A stretch of 64,000 bases of DNA from Rhynchospora pubera (GCA_028095005.1 CM051459.1:1355190-1419189), one strand, 5' to 3'. Shown: positions 24,406 to 37,883, numbered from the stretch's first letter. Notes: generated by a model from the letters alone, not told the origin. Numbers and translations are program-made.

Positions 24406-24983
24406 AGGCTAATTAATGTAATGACTCTATATAATATCTGACAGGGTCGCAAACTGACACTGTTTAGTTTATTTTGGATTTCCACTGATGGGTTCTTGCC
24501 GTGGAAACTATGTATGTTTATGAATGAATGAATGTCTACGTTGGGCTCCCCATAAAATATTACAAAATAAATTAGTATCTAGCACGCAAATCGACCATTT
24601 TCACTCGCCTTTGTGCATGCTTTGAAAAAAATCAATTGATAATTAACAAGTATCCATTTATACGCTACAGAACACTAGTAATTTCTGCACACGATCTCAA
24701 TGCGTAATGTTTTTTTTTCGAAACCTTGACAGCAGCTGCCAAGTACTCAATGCGTAATGTTACAACTCATAATCTACTATTGCGGTGGAATAGCGTTAAA
24801 CATCTCCCAAGCTGGAGCCAGATACAAGCACAAGTCCTTTGAGCCATCAGCCCATCAAACTCGACTTAATTTTCTGATATATTCGTCTAATTACTCCCAT
24901 CGCACATTGCAATGGATCCGGCTCTGGCCTTCTCCCTTTGTTTGGTTCCCGAGAACAAATAAAATTAAAAAATAATAATTCAT
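24406..24983. other. Region downstream of AQR
   Basis: No gene recognised. It should contain the AQR 3' UTR (AQR is on the minus strand and ends at 24984). No clear polyadenylation signal could be singled out. Confidence 0.4.
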
Positions 24984-27900
24984 TCATTCTTCCATTTTGC
25001 CGTCATCTGCTGAAGCATCATCTTCTTGCGTGGCATTATCAGAATCATGTTCTGGTTTCGGTTCCCCAGTGGAAGCAACAGGCATATCTGTGTCCTGAAC
25101 CCCATTCTCAGCAAGTGGCATTTCTGCATCTCCAGGACCATTTTGGTCATGATGTAACTCCTCATCCATTCTGTATTGGTTCATCATCTGCATCTGGAGG
25201 GGAAAAATTGACGAAAAAGATTAGGCAAGCAGCTTTACACATGGCACGTACAGGTGAGAAAGAGATTACTATTTTGTATAATTGCATCCCATCCACCTAG
25301 GTATGGAAACAATTGACAAGGCATAGTGCCCAAAAAAAATAAGAAAGAAAAAAAGAATAAACAGAGCATATATAAGTCTAACAGTTTCAAAGAAAACTTC
25401 AATCAAACACTTCTACAATGACATTTGAGGAAAATTGATTGCTCCAAGCAATCCACTCCCACAACAAATTTAGTAAAGGCACTAGGCCTTGTCAATTGTT
25501 TCCATACAACAAATTTAGTAAAGGCACTATGACTCTCTTCATCCCAATTGCAATAACACCCATCATTTCTCATCCTAAGTTTTCAAGCTATTTTGTAACA
25601 CATACCATTAACAACCAAGTGCTACAGCTGAAGTCTTATGGCTCCGTTTGGATAGGTGTGGGAAGAAGGGAAGAAGGGAGGAAGTGGGAAGAAGTATTGG
25701 GAAGTGTGTAACTTTGTGAAGAGTTTGGATTGTTTATAATTTTTTTTCTTCCCTTCTTCCTTCTTCCTACTTCTCAACGCAGTATGAATAAAAGCATGAG
25801 AAAGTACCTGATAGAGTTCATGCATCCGGAAACTGACGAGTTGTTCCATATCCTCAACCCCCTCCACAAACCGTACCATGCCAGTTACTCCCACAGGCCG
25901 ATCGGTGAAAGGCAGGGTTTCTTGCAAGTTCAAAGCAAGCTTATCTGGCCTCTGCAACAGGAGCCTGAAGGTAGGCTGCAATTCAACGCACTGTTCAAAC
26001 AAGGCCCGACGGCAGAAGACGTACAGCCCAAGGCGAGCACGGGACATGGCAACGATCAACCGGCGGACATCACGCAGATGGCCCACAAATCGGGTACGCA
26101 CCAGGGAAAGCAGGATGAAGTCATTTTGCTGCCCCTGGAACTTGTCTACAGTGGTTACCTGATATCAAATTTGCAAAATAATCATTAATTCTGATCCTCA
26201 GTGGCATGACATTGTAAAAGCAAGCATTACAATGTTGGAACATGAGATATGAGCTAAATAAGCCTCAATGGGCCCTCAGTACTGCAGCAAAACCTCTACT
26301 GAACCCCATTTTGTTTACTAATCCTTAAAATTGTAAATATTACAAAATTAAAAATCTTGGCTCGTTATCAGAAATTGGCATTCAGAATTGAAATTGCAGC
26401 ACATCAATGCAACTAAAAGATATGCAAGTAATAGAAACTGCACCGAAACAACATTAACTTGCAGTACAAGGTCAATTCACCTTAATCTAAGGTCAGTAAA
26501 ATGGCAGGTGCAAGCTGGTGATTCCCCGGCTTAAATAATTTTTTAAAATATTTTTTATACCTAAACAACTTGTTTAATCAAAACTATAAGAAACATCTCT
26601 ACCAGAGAACACTACTACATATCCAGTACCACTCAACTCAACATATGTAATAATTTATTGGTAAAACTAATTAATACCAAAATAAATATAAATTAAAAAG
26701 CAACTGTGCTTGATGTACCTTGCTAGGGGGTTCAATTCCAAAAGCTTTGCACCGTCTGTTGACAACATCACGAATGAGCAGCTTCTGTCCATTATAAGTC
26801 GTCAGAATAGAAATCTTTCCTGCAGGGTACCCAATTGAGCGCATGTACATATAGACACTGACTATATATTCGGCCTCCCCTTCGTTCTGGTAGAACCATG
26901 GGGATGGTGCTGTCTCACCTTTCCCCATGTAATCCGGCACATCCACCAGCTGATACTCGTAAGAGAACCCTGCATTGGCCTTGTGAAATATCGGCTCCTC
27001 GCGAACATAGGGTAAGTCACCAAGCTCTCGATACCGCCAATTGTATAAATTTGCAATGCTTGGCCGGGCCCTACCCTGTGCATTCAGCTCGATGTATGGT
27101 ACACCAAGCCTGACAAAGCGGGTGAATAAGGATTGGTCCATGTGGCTGTACTTTTGGAATGCCATGTTTTTCACGACTGGGGGTAGCTGGTGGTGGTCCC
27201 CAATTAGAATGCACCGTTTCAGGCGTGCGTGGCCATCCTCTTGTCGCTGAAGTAGCATAGGTATGAAGGTCTCAATTTCGAGAATTTGTGCACTTTCTTC
27301 CATAAGAAGGTTGTCGTACTTGAACCCTAGTTGGAGAAAGTCTTTCCTTTTTAAGGCTGCATGGGTGCATGTCATGGCCACAATCTTAGCTTGCTTTGTC
27401 ATTAGGTAGTTTGCCCGGTCCGCCGTTGACTTAAGAAGCTCAAATGCCCTGTGCAAATGCATGTATTTAGTACATGCTAGTTGAAATTGAGTTGGTGCTG
27501 GTTGAGAATTACCGTCCATAAGGGTTGTTGTCTGATTTGCAACCCAATACAACAGGGTACTATTATGTATGCTTCTCTTCAATCGACCCTTGACTTGTCT
27601 ATTGCAGATCAATTTAAACCAAATGGTGCTCACTTTATAGGAAATTTGTAACATATAGCAAACAACACAAATAAAAATATTAAAATATAAATATAAGTGC
27701 TCAGCCAAGTACAAAACCATACTTAACTATATAAAAACTTAAAAAGGTTCACATGGACACCTGGTACCGTTGCTTCACAATAAAACAAAACAGAAAAAAA
27801 AGAAAAAAAAGGCACCTGCACTCTTCCAACTCTTGGAACATGGTAGAGAGATGTCGAAAGCAACCTTTGGCAGCACGCATATCCCTCTCAAATGATTCCC

Positions 27901-30900
27901 CTGTAAAAACTAGCTCAAGAGCATTTTCAAAAAATGCAGAGAAGGGGAAGTGGTCCTTGACATAATTGGCCTTGTCCTCATTTAAGGCTGCATCAGCTAG
28001 GAAACGCTCCCAGCGCGAGTAAACATGGAGGAGCCAAAAGTAGCTGGCAGCCTCACAAGTGTGTGCCGAGTTAGGTGGGAGCCGCAAGGAGATAGCTAGC
28101 CGCTCTACCTCACGCAGGAGCTCAAGGCGGCGTACGAGCATGGCGTTGACCCGACCCTGACGGCTAAAGTCAAGGTCAGTTGCAAGCTCTTGCTCTCCCT
28201 GACCCAGCCTGAGCAGGTATCTTGCTGGTACATCCCTCTAAAATGATCCAGAAACAAAATCAAATGAACATCATAGCTAGTTAATATTATACGAGCTCAT
28301 AAACTCAACATATATCTCATAAAATTAGAAGAGATTGATACCTGCATGATCTTCTCAAACAGATCATTCAAAGCTTGATTCGAGTGGGTGATGATGAGTG
28401 TCCTCTGCGAGGGGCAATTATGGTAGAGAACGTTTAATATTTGCACCGCTGTGTCTGTCTTACCAGTACCAGGTGGCCCCACGACCATGGTTAAACCAGG
28501 CTGGATTCCAGAAATGATGGCTCCAATCTGTAAAAGTAGTTCCTATTAGTACAACTAATTACCTCCAAATGAAGTACAAAATTACAATCAGACCTGATAT
28601 AAACCCTTAAATACAAGCAGAATTATGCACTCATAAATAAGCCCCTTTTGATCATCTACAACCCTTTGTTTAAACACAATAAAATAAAAACAAAGAAACT
28701 ATGTGCTCAAGGTGAATCATCTACAGAGATTCTAGACAGACAGGCATGACAACAGACTCCAAGCATCTGCTAGAAGTCTAGAACCAGCAGTAATTAGGTG
28801 TTGGTTTAGCAGGCATCATAACCATTCATTGACATGACGAGAGTGTGAGCCATGTTCTGATCCAACCAGTTCAGCAGCATGAGCGAACTGGATCTGTTTC
28901 ATAATCTTTGTACTCAGAAATGAACTACTATGTAGGGAAAAAAAGGGGAAAAAAAAAAGATTATTTAAAAAAAAATAAAGACAGAGAAATAAAAGAATAC
29001 CTGTGTTGGTGTAAACCTAACTGAGTTCTGCTTTGGCTTATCTTGAGGATAGGGCCCTGGGTCTGCTGGAATATAAGCCTCGACAACTAATTTCTCCTTT
29101 GAAGTAATCTCTTCACTTAGTGGTTTTGAATTGCCTGGTAGTGTGCTAGTGTCTCTCTTTAACGAATCTGGTAACCTGATACGAAAAGGTGCACTTGGAT
29201 TTGTGATTTCTGTGCCATCTGACTTGACGAAAGAAACCTAAGAATTATAACAGGTATGTTCGTCAATAAAATCCCTTCTCTGTAAATACAATAATCCCCC
29301 TAATAAAAACAATCACATGAAACCATAAAATTTGGACACAAACACTGAAGGCAGAACATAAAGACTATTGTATGAAAGATGAATTTCATACAAGATATAT
29401 ACATAAACAATTGCAAATTGAGCTCTTTACCTCATAATTTGGGAAGCTCTCTTTCAAATGCTTGGCATCAAGAAAAGTATCCTTAAAATCAATCTCATCA
29501 AGCAGATCAGGCATATTTGTCCACTGTGCAGCTGAGGGGTTCCCATACCCTAAAAATATGTTGTGCAACCACTCTGGCACTATGCATGTCTCATTCATGA
29601 GATCTCTTATTGACTCCAAAATTGCCTTGAAGTTGTTCTCCTTTGGCTTCCGCCTCATCAATATGTTAAAAGAGCCGTATATATCCTCAGAGGCATTCTC
29701 AGTTGTGTCAAGGTGGTATTGAGCTGGATCAAGTGCAACTGTTATAGTACGCAGATCCCCTTTCGGTGGCTTCCACTCTTCCCTTTTGACCCTTCCTGTG
29801 AAATCATTCATGAGGTTTCCCTCTTCATCCCGTATTTCAATCACTTCACATCCACGCACAAACTGTAGGCCAAGACGTTCAGGCACAGTTGATTTATCAG
29901 CCTCGTCAGCACTGAGAGGCTCAAAAGTCGGCCGAATCGAGAGGAGAAACAAGACATCATGCTCTTTAAGCGAATCCCACTCTGACCGTATCTGGGCTCG
30001 GTAGCTTGCAACACTGAATGCTACATCAGCAGTCACAGCAGCCGGCTTGACTTCCCCAATATTAGGTTGCTTTACCTCAGTAATTTTGAACTGCTTGATC
30101 GGGACTGCCATGCGGGACCAACCACGAAACGCGGTCTCCCCTTCATTGTTTATATATGCGAGTAGGTGTGGCACTGCTTCCTGGATATCTTCACGAATCT
30201 CGTAAGTCGACTCAAGACGGAACAGGTTGAAGTTGCGTAGCAAGTAGTCATGAAGGGTTAAGAACTGGAGATTCAGTTTTGGTAACGCTAAGCAACCCTC
30301 ACCAGAGTAGTTGATGCTTGGTACCAGGCTCTCATCCCACATTATTTGCTCATTTGGGTAAAGGGGTAGTGCATTTATTGCTTCTTTTTGAGATTGTCGC
30401 TTTTCGAAAAAGGAGACCATAATTTCCATCAGAAAATCTCGTCTGGGGCTGCAAGGATCATCTTCTGATATTAACTTGAGCTGTTGAGGAAAGATTGTTA
30501 GATAATCATGCTCTGAATAATTGGATGCACTTATTCTTTTACATGATTTCTTTTTGTTTTTGCTTTAAGGTCATATTAAACATGCATTTCATACTTTTTG
30601 GATTTTCAACAATATAGACCATAAGAATCTATAGGGAGCTTTCATCTGTATTTCTCCTTACGTGTGAGGAAATATTGCTCTTTAGTGGGTTCCATATGAC
30701 AAAATTTTCCAGTTGAGACATATAAAGTCAGGCGGTTGGTAGAGTACTATGATCTCTACTTGGTACAATACACCTGTTACCCTGACCCTATGGAATTTTG
30801 AAAAATAATTTATTACAAAGTACAAACCCTTTTGCAAACCAGCTCATGTAGTTCTTCATCGGACAAGACCAAAAGCTTCTTTGTCAGATCAGCACGCTTG

Positions 30901-33900
30901 TGAATTGCACCAATATTGCACAGCGAGAAGTCCCGCAACTGTAGAGGTAGCAAAATTTCATTATTAATTCAAAATTAAAGGAACAAATAAAAAATTACAT
31001 CTAGTAACTAGCAGGGTATGCATCGGGTATCATTTCCCTACAACTTCATCATTGCAGGCCTAGCCAGATCCTAATAAAACAATTCCTTCATCAACACAAT
31101 AAAGAAGTCAAATTTTTCTTTCCACTCAGGATAAATAGATCGATTCATAGGAACACAACTAAGGATAAGTGAGGCCAAATACTGGTGAATACAAGGTTAG
31201 CTATGTGATAAGACCATTTACAATATTTCTCTGCCAATTTTGCTTTCCTTAGTCCACATGATATTTAAGGAACAAAATTCATTAGCATTAAAAAAATCAC
31301 AGTCACAGTACAGGAAATAGCATACCTTTGGCACTTGCTTAAAGGCCAGAAGCTGAAAGGCCTGAAGGCGGGAATAATGTGCAAGAAGCACATCATCATC
31401 TGACAGCTGTGTGCCAAAATGGTCATCGATCTCAAAGCCCTCATAGAACTGCAACAGGTCAACCAGCTGTGCAAATAGTCGCCCCTTTTCATGCGTGTAC
31501 AGTGTGCTCAAGTGGGATTTTGCAACCACACCCACATCAGCAACCAGTGGCCTCAGAAACCTGGCAATGTTTTGTTAGGTATATTGTTGTCAAGCATGTT
31601 GCAATGCAAATAAAAAGTCTAAGCCTTTTATCCCAAACAAGTTAGGGGTAGGCTAGAAATGACAACCCAACTCTGGTCATTTCTTGTATATATGGCTGAG
31701 TTTTTACGCTGGCTTGCCAAGCCTATCGCAAGCATGCGGGCTTGAACCCCGGACCTCTTAGAAGAGATCCAAGTGCTCTCACCACCTGAGCTTCTAGACC
31801 ACATGTTGCAATGCAAATCTTGAGAAAAAAAAAAAAGAAAGATGACAAAAACTAGATCTAAGGACTATCAGCAACATTTATCAAAAAACCATCACATGGA
31901 AGTTGGCAAACGACAATTAAGATGCCCCCCAAGTTTTCCTTTTTCATTTACACAAATTCAGTATATACAGAACCAGAATTCAAATCTGCTTCTTTTGACA
32001 ATCCTCATTTGTACTAATGGAAAAATTGGATTAGGAAGGTAAAGCACATTATTACATTTAATAAAATAGTGTCAATCCATCATCTTAAACAATGGTCAAA
32101 GTTCTAGTAAAATCCACCAATAATGTAGGTATAACTTGACAAGAACATATTATAGCATGTTAGCTTAGACTCTCCAGAGAAAGGATTGATTGAAAATTGG
32201 AAATACACTTTCAACATTATGAACTGCAAATGCTAGGTCTAATTTTTAAGTGGTCAATGTGATAATCGGAAAATATCTTGCAAATAATTACCAATCAGGG
32301 GGAAAATGTGATAAAAAAATAAGCATTTCCATTCACCTTCTAGTAGGGAGTTGGCTCAAGAGATCAATCAAAAACTCCATAAACCTCTCGCAATACAAGA
32401 CACATGATTCGTCGACCTGGTCCTCCATGGAATTATCAGCTAGCTCTGATAACATAACCTTGGAATCCAGAATCTGCCGAGATAATTGCAATGAAGTCTC
32501 ATAAAAGAATTATAAAAACATGTACCAACAGTACCAGACTACGGTTGTTCACCTGTCATTTTGGCTAGAACAATTCTATCATATTTGAGCCATAGTCTGG
32601 CTAGTATATGAGTCAATAGCAGAATCTACAATTGATCAAAATAAAATTGGATTGGGTAATACATCGGATGCAACTGCACATTTGGGAGAAACAAGTCTCG
32701 GGGACCAGCTAAATCCCAGTGTAATCCCTTAAGACTACAACACTCGTAACTTCCATAAAAAAAAATTGAAATCCATTAGATAAGATGAGGTCCAAGGAAC
32801 AGGTTACCTCTAAAAATTCTTCGATTAGATTGCGCAGGAACCTTACTTCCAGTACACTAGTGGGATCAAAAGCCTGACCTCCTTTCTTAGCACCTTTTGC
32901 TTCTCTTTTTGTCATCTTTTTCCATTTCTTTATCAAATGAGGATTGAGACACAGCTCCATCTTCAGAAAGTGTATGAGATGAATTCGAATTAGCAAGAGT
33001 TCAGAAACTAGTTTAAATTAAACCAAAACATTCAATATCTCTATTATCGTAGATTCATCTCCTTATTATCACAGAAGGTGTACAAACCTAAAAGTTGATG
33101 CTCAACAATAGGAGCATATAACCAAACCATAGACCATTTTCTACGAGGTTGCTTTTTTTTTTCCAATTTTACATTTCTACCATTGGGCATTGAGGGGAAG
33201 GGGGGCTTGAACCGGCTGCTGGAAACTAAGAAGACTTGAGAAGAATATGTAGTGAAGTATGACAAAGTACCTGAAACCTGCCAAAAGAGAGGGAATGCCA
33301 CAAGCGAAGGCTTACTAACTGCAGAACAGTTTCACTGACGATCTCATCCTCTAGACTTTGAAAGGCATTTATCATGAAGAGAAGATAGTTAGTTTTCTCA
33401 GCCATGGTCCAGGCCCTTTGCTGCAACCAGAGAAAAGTATGTTACTGGATTGTTTGAGATTGAGATTGAAGGGAATGATAAGATGAGAAGGTGAAGAAAG
33501 AAACCTGGTGCTGGTCCTTAAGGCGAAGGACTGTGGAGAGAAAGGCCTTGAAAGCGTCCTTTCTGTCGTGAAAACAAACCCAGGCAGCAACATTCTCGCG
33601 AAACTGAGCAAATGATGAGTAGCGAGTAGTAAGTTTGGTTTGTACTTTGTAGGTGAAAAGCAAATAAAGGAATGGAATGGAATGCATACCTTCTCATTAA
33701 CCATGAGGATGATGGACATGACATGCTCGAAAGTGGCGGAATCTGGATGGAAATGAGGCCAGAGATAATTCTCCAAGTACTGGCTCACTTCGAGGATCAT
33801 GACTCGGTGCAGAGGCACGGTTTTGCGGCCTCGGGCGGGGGCAGCGACCATGAGCAGCTCGGTGTCATAAATCTCCTTGACGAGGTCGGGCTTGAAGTGG

Positions 33901-34079
33901 CGCTCCGAGGTGGGGCCCCAGTTAGCGGCGGCGGCGCGTGTGAGGAGGTCGCGCTGGATCTCAGAGAGAGTGATAGAAGGGGAGGGGAGAGGAGGAGGCG
34001 GAGGGGGGTGGTCGAGGGGGTACTCGGCGACGCGGTGGCGGCGGAAGTCGAAGACGCCGGTGCCGTAGACCTTGGGCAT
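24984..34079 (-). CDS. AQR: RNA helicase aquarius (intron-binding spliceosomal factor), 14 exons, intact
   Basis: AQR is an SF1 RNA helicase in the intron-binding complex of the spliceosome; it contacts the intron upstream of the branch site. Exons on the minus strand: 34079-33690, 33603-33505, 33420-33273, 32960-32818, 32473-32337, 31560-31326, 30938-30828, 30480-29431, 29237-29001, 28527-28342, 28237-27816, 27448-26719, 26158-25808, 25193-24984. All introns are GT-AG. The sum is 4449 nt, 1482 residues plus stop, close to plant AQR (about 1500). The start reads MPKVYGTGVFDFRRHRVAEY. Motifs: Walker A GPPGTGKT (~867-874), MEESAQ (~1102), GDHHQLPP (~1135), TTVDKFQGQQND (~1298), VAMSRARLG (~1332). 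The C-terminus is acidic. Only 89 bp of native upstream sequence remain before a Pack-MULE. Introns carry a MITE and a SINE. No frame breaks seen. Confidence 0.97.
25640..25782. mobile_element. Tourist-like MITE, copy 3, in AQR intron 13
   Basis: Same family as 23572 and 24149 (shares gaagtattgggaagtgtgta and gagtttggattgtttataat). Left end GGCTCCGTTTGGATAGG; right end has decayed to CTCAACGCAG. Flanked by TAT on both sides (25637-25639, 25783-25785). It sits about 25 nt inside the intron from the exon 13 donor. Confidence 0.78.
31612..31801 (-). mobile_element. tRNA-derived SINE in an AQR intron, with 17-bp duplication
   Basis: A 190-bp insertion between perfect 17-bp copies of catgttgcaatgcaaat (31595-31611 and 31802-31818). 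Read on the minus strand it starts with a tRNA-like head containing an A-box (tggtgagagcact) and B-box (gggttcaagccc, near 31738-31748). It ends with tctagcctacccctaacttg and gggataaaaggctta, the same tail as the RTE LINEs at 19.5 and 21.7 kb. It lies in the intron between exons 5 and 6 (31561-32336), in the transcribed orientation of AQR. Confidence 0.92.
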
Positions 34080-34158
34080 GGCGAGAGGGTTTCGTTTGGT
34101 TTCGTTAGGGTTTTGTGAGCAAGCAACACTGCAAGTCTCAACAGCAACAGCAAGAGCA

Positions 34159-34168
34159 AGAGTGAGGA
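34159..34168. repeat. 10-bp target-site duplication (left), agagtgagga
   Basis: Identical to 37874-37883; abuts the MULE terminus. Confidence 0.88.
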
Positions 34169-34379
34169 GGATCCGCATCCTCGACAGCCAAGCGATTCGG
34201 CTGTACCGTCCTGTCCACGAATATCGACCGTCCGATCTGCATCCAACGACGAAAGCGAAAATGCAGCGAATCGAACCTACCCGACCTGCTGCCCGTCTCT
34301 TCTAAATAAAATGCAACCAATGAAAAAATTAAAAAAATCATTTCCTGTCCATCTCTTTCGTTTCGTTTCCTCCGCCTGA

Positions 34380-35479
34380 ACAAGCCAAAAAGCCAGAGAA
34401 GGTTGAAACCCTAGATCGATCGAGCGAGAGATCAAAGTTTGAATCATTGAAGTGAGTCAGGAGATCAAGCTATAGACCACTCTAGCACTCCAATCTGCAA
34501 CTCTCCAAGTACCTCCGCCTCCTCTCGAAACCCTAGACAGGTTCAGTCTAATTTTTTTTTTTTCCATTTTTCTCAAATTTTGCTACAGAATCAATTTAGT
34601 TGTGGTAAAAAGTGAAATTCGCTTCTCTCTATTGGAACTTATAGAATCTGTAACTTGGTGCCTTTAGCAGCATGTCAAATAATCTTGGGAGTCATTCTGC
34701 TTGTGCATGTTATATTTGGGTTTTTTTTTTATATAAGTTGCAATTCATAATCATTGAACGAAAAGTATAGTGAGAAAAATGGAACTAAAGGTATAGTGAG
34801 AAAAATGTCACCCTTCTGTCATTTGTTATAAATATAAGAGAATATTTGTGCTACTTCTAGCATGCATCCTTCCACAATGTCGCCCTTCTGTCAATAAACT
34901 GTGCTGGAGCGAAAATGCCTAGTTTTTTTTCTTTTATCTTTGTCATGTTTGAATTTAAAAATGGAACTAAGCACAACATATTGAAATGCTGGACCAAATG
35001 ATAAGTGATAACACCTCCCCTGCTATGAGACAAACTGTTTAAATTTAGCTTTAATTTAGCTTGAATTAGCATGTTAAATTCTCTTTCATACTATCTCTTT
35101 TTTTTTTAAATAGCAATGAGCTTTCAAAGCACCAACTCGGTTGAAGTGTATCCTAATTGCAGTAAGTGCAAGAACAATCAGTGTGTTGTAGACACCAAAA
35201 AATAAGGGTCGAGCTTTCTACTCGTGTCGACGATGTAATCAATTTGTTGGATGGCGCGATGAGGTCAGCTTTAATCCTATAGACCTTAAAATTAGATGTG
35301 ATTTGTTGAAGAAGCAATTAGAAAGACAAGCGGATGAAGGTAAAAAACAATTAGATGAGAAATTTAAAGAACTTGAAGAGAGCTTTAGGAAGCATTTGGA
35401 AGAACTAAGGAGCCAAATAATTCAATACTTTATGTTATTTGGTATTTTTCTTTTGGCTATTGTAGTTTGTAAGTTGTAA
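34380..35479 (+). pseudogene. GRF-type zinc-finger protein captured in the Pack-MULE, one-base frameshift
   Basis: A gene-like unit: a probable non-coding first exon (34380-34543, ending ccctagacag before gttcag), an intron, and a coding exon starting at ATG 35116 just after an aaatag acceptor. The product reads MSFQSTNSVEVYPNCSKCKN, then a break, then NKGRAFYSCRRC and FVGWRDE. These are the GRF zinc-finger signature (C-C pair, GR-FY-C, then C and W-DE). It is followed by a charged coiled coil (LLKKQLERQADEGKKQLDE and on) and one C-terminal membrane segment (YFMLFGIFLLAIVVC). This is the layout of small plant At4g04775-like GRF proteins of unknown role. The reading frame is lost at 35197-35205, where the A-run is one base short and creates TAA; after it the frame is open to 35479. 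The cause could be true decay or a homopolymer error. Confidence 0.75.
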
Positions 35480-37757
35480 TGTATTAGAAATTTAGCAAAT
35501 GTATTAGATGCCTTGTAATATGACTTGAGTTGTTGGTCAATGTGAAATCTGTGTTCCTATGATTTTCCTATGTTTTTTGATATTTTTCTTTTGCCTTGTA
35601 ATATGACTTGAGTTGTGTAATTTAACAACTAGTTTAATGTATCAGATCCATTGTATGCATGTGCATGTGCAGGGCTTCTTGGCATCCTTGTAGTATCTGA
35701 CAATTTAACTTTTCATTTTAATGTTTTAAAGAACTTATGGTTCTTTCTATGCTTTCAACGAGCAATTATGTGTCTTAATGTTTTTAATATATTTGGCCTA
35801 ACTATTTTATGTTAATCATACAACATCACCCCAACGAGCAATTATGTGTCTGAACAAAGGAACATGCCAAAGTGGCACAGTGGCAGGAATATCACCACTC
35901 AAAGAGTATTAACTGACCAACTGATTTGGCACTGATCAAAGCTCTTAGAATATAGGTGGTACATAAATTCCTTACAGTCAGAAATTGCTATATTGCTAAA
36001 ACCCAAAACCCGAAACCGAAACCCATTACAATGTCATTTTCACTCCAGCCCCTCTATTAACAAAAATTCCTATATTTCAACACACAAAAGCTATAACTAT
36101 TTGATTTACAAAATGTTGCCAAAAACTATACTTGGACACTATCAATTACAAAATGTTGCCAACAAAAGGAATTGATGTTAAGTTATCCTAATCTTGACAA
36201 ATTTCCAAATTGCTGCATAAAAAAAGGGAAAAAATTAGTTACCATAGCACCCAAAATATAGGAATATTTGTTTTGAAATATTTGAATTAATTAAACTATA
36301 CTGTTTATCTTCTAGGTCACCATAGCACCCAAAATGCTCCTCCGTTGTATCTTGTGACAAATTATTGTTTGGCCTATAATTAAGAAAAAAATTAGATACA
36401 AACTTTGATATACTTTCACACACTGGTCCCTAACTTGTTGCCATTTTAAAGAATGCCATAACTATGGTTATTATCATGATAAAAAAAAGTGGAATTATAA
36501 CGATGGTCCCTAACTTATTGCCAGACCAACCGTCTACCAGAAAAGATGTATGTTGAAATTATAACGATAAGAAGTGAAAGCTCAAACACATACAAATAAA
36601 GCACTGTACCAGAGAGGAAGTGAAGCACCGTACCAATAAGGAAGTAAAGCATGTAATTATTACGACTGAAGCACTGAAGCACTGAAGCACTATACAGTGG
36701 GTTGACCTAACTTTAACAGAGAGGACTTAAGACTGAATACTACGAATTAGTTAATGGAATCAATACATGAGGTTGCTCAAAGGTTGCAAATTCCATACCA
36801 ACATGAGGCATGCTGTTGGAATTCTCCATATCCTTCAAAGAGAACAAAAAAAATTAAATATGAGCATTTAAAACTGAATATACTAAAAAGATGGTAGAAA
36901 CAACAAAAATAAACTTCGATAAATAGAAAAAGATAGACAATATCTCCATTCGATAAAATATTACAAGTATCTTATTTGATATGTATCAAGCTCAGAATCA
37001 TTTTATAGTGACTAACAAATTTGTTAACAGAAACAAGTGGTCTAGATTTCAATTGGCTGCATTGGCTCCATTCTGTCCCCAGCATTTTGATCACATAACC
37101 CAAAAATCTCTTAATATTTCTGTCAATTTTGCTAGCCTTTCTTTTTTTTTTTTGTTTATGTACCCTTGCATAATGGTCATTCTAGCAAAAATTGAATTTG
37201 GAACGATAAGTCAAACCAAAAGTTGAAGAACATTATCAAAAGATAAATAGACAAGCACAAATGCCAACTTCACAGGGACATTTCAGTATCTCAATAGCAG
37301 ATACTACTGAATTCATCACTGCGCCAAGCCCAACCCACTAGCTTACTCACTGTATTCATCACTTGCACAATACTGGAATTTTTTTTTTGTACTGATAAAC
37401 AAAGGGGCACCCAGAATTTGAATTTGAACAGCAAATTCCTACTGAATTTGAACAAACCAGAATTTGAACAAACCAAAATTTGTGCATTACTACTGAATTT
37501 GACCAATTTAGAGGCAAAATAGAGTTTGATGGGCGGGTAGGATTTACCTTTGGAGAAACTCAGTCGTCTCTCGGACTGCACCTCCGATGGAGAGATACAG
37601 GAGAGTGCCTTATCCTTCGTTCAAGAGAATTGAGAGGGCTGAGAGTCGGAGTTGATCAGACAAACAAGAGAATTGCGCTTTTGGCGGAAAGTCGACAGAT
37701 TGGCGAAATTGGGATTGTTGATCAACCTAACTCCAGTCGGGCAGGGCGGGTATTGGA
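35480..37757. other. Remaining interior of the Pack-MULE
   Basis: AT-rich sequence without a gene I can name. A short direct repeat (accatagcacccaaaat) occurs at about 36240 and 36319. A GC-richer stretch at 37500-37760 has an open frame (108 codons) but no recognisable family; it may be captured sequence or TIR-proximal DNA. Confidence 0.4.
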
Positions 37758-37873
37758 GAGAGAGGCGATTTGGCAGCATTTTTCCGCTTTAGTCGTTGGA
37801 TGCTGATCGGAGGGTCGGTATTCGTGGACAGGACGGTACAGCCGAATCGCTTGGCTGTCGAGGATGCGGATCC

Positions 37874-37883
37874 AGAGTGAGGA
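37874..37883. repeat. 10-bp target-site duplication (right), agagtgagga
   Basis: Matches 34159-34168 exactly. Confidence 0.88.

Larger units (their letters stand above)
34169..37873. mobile_element. Pack-MULE (3.7 kb) upstream of AQR
   Basis: Terminal inverted repeats of about 105-115 bp and roughly 90 percent identity: 34169 onward and the reverse complement of 37873 leftward both read GGATCCGCATCCTCGACAG, CCAAGCGATTCGGCTGTACC, GTCCTGTCCACGAATA and so on to about 34275 and 37760. A 10-bp duplication agagtgagga flanks both ends. Long TIRs with a 9-10 bp duplication are diagnostic of Mutator-like elements. There is no transposase; the interior carries a host-like gene (GRF zinc finger, 34380-35480), so it is a Pack-MULE. 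It inserted 89 bp before the AQR start codon. Confidence 0.92.

Noticed and set aside
29462..30004. Plus-strand ORFs within AQR
   Set aside because: Antisense shadows of AQR exon 8; the minus-strand frame matches AQR throughout.
31738..31801. Possible tRNA gene (A-box and B-box like words)
   Set aside because: No cloverleaf; it is the head of a SINE with a LINE-type tail and a 17-bp duplication.
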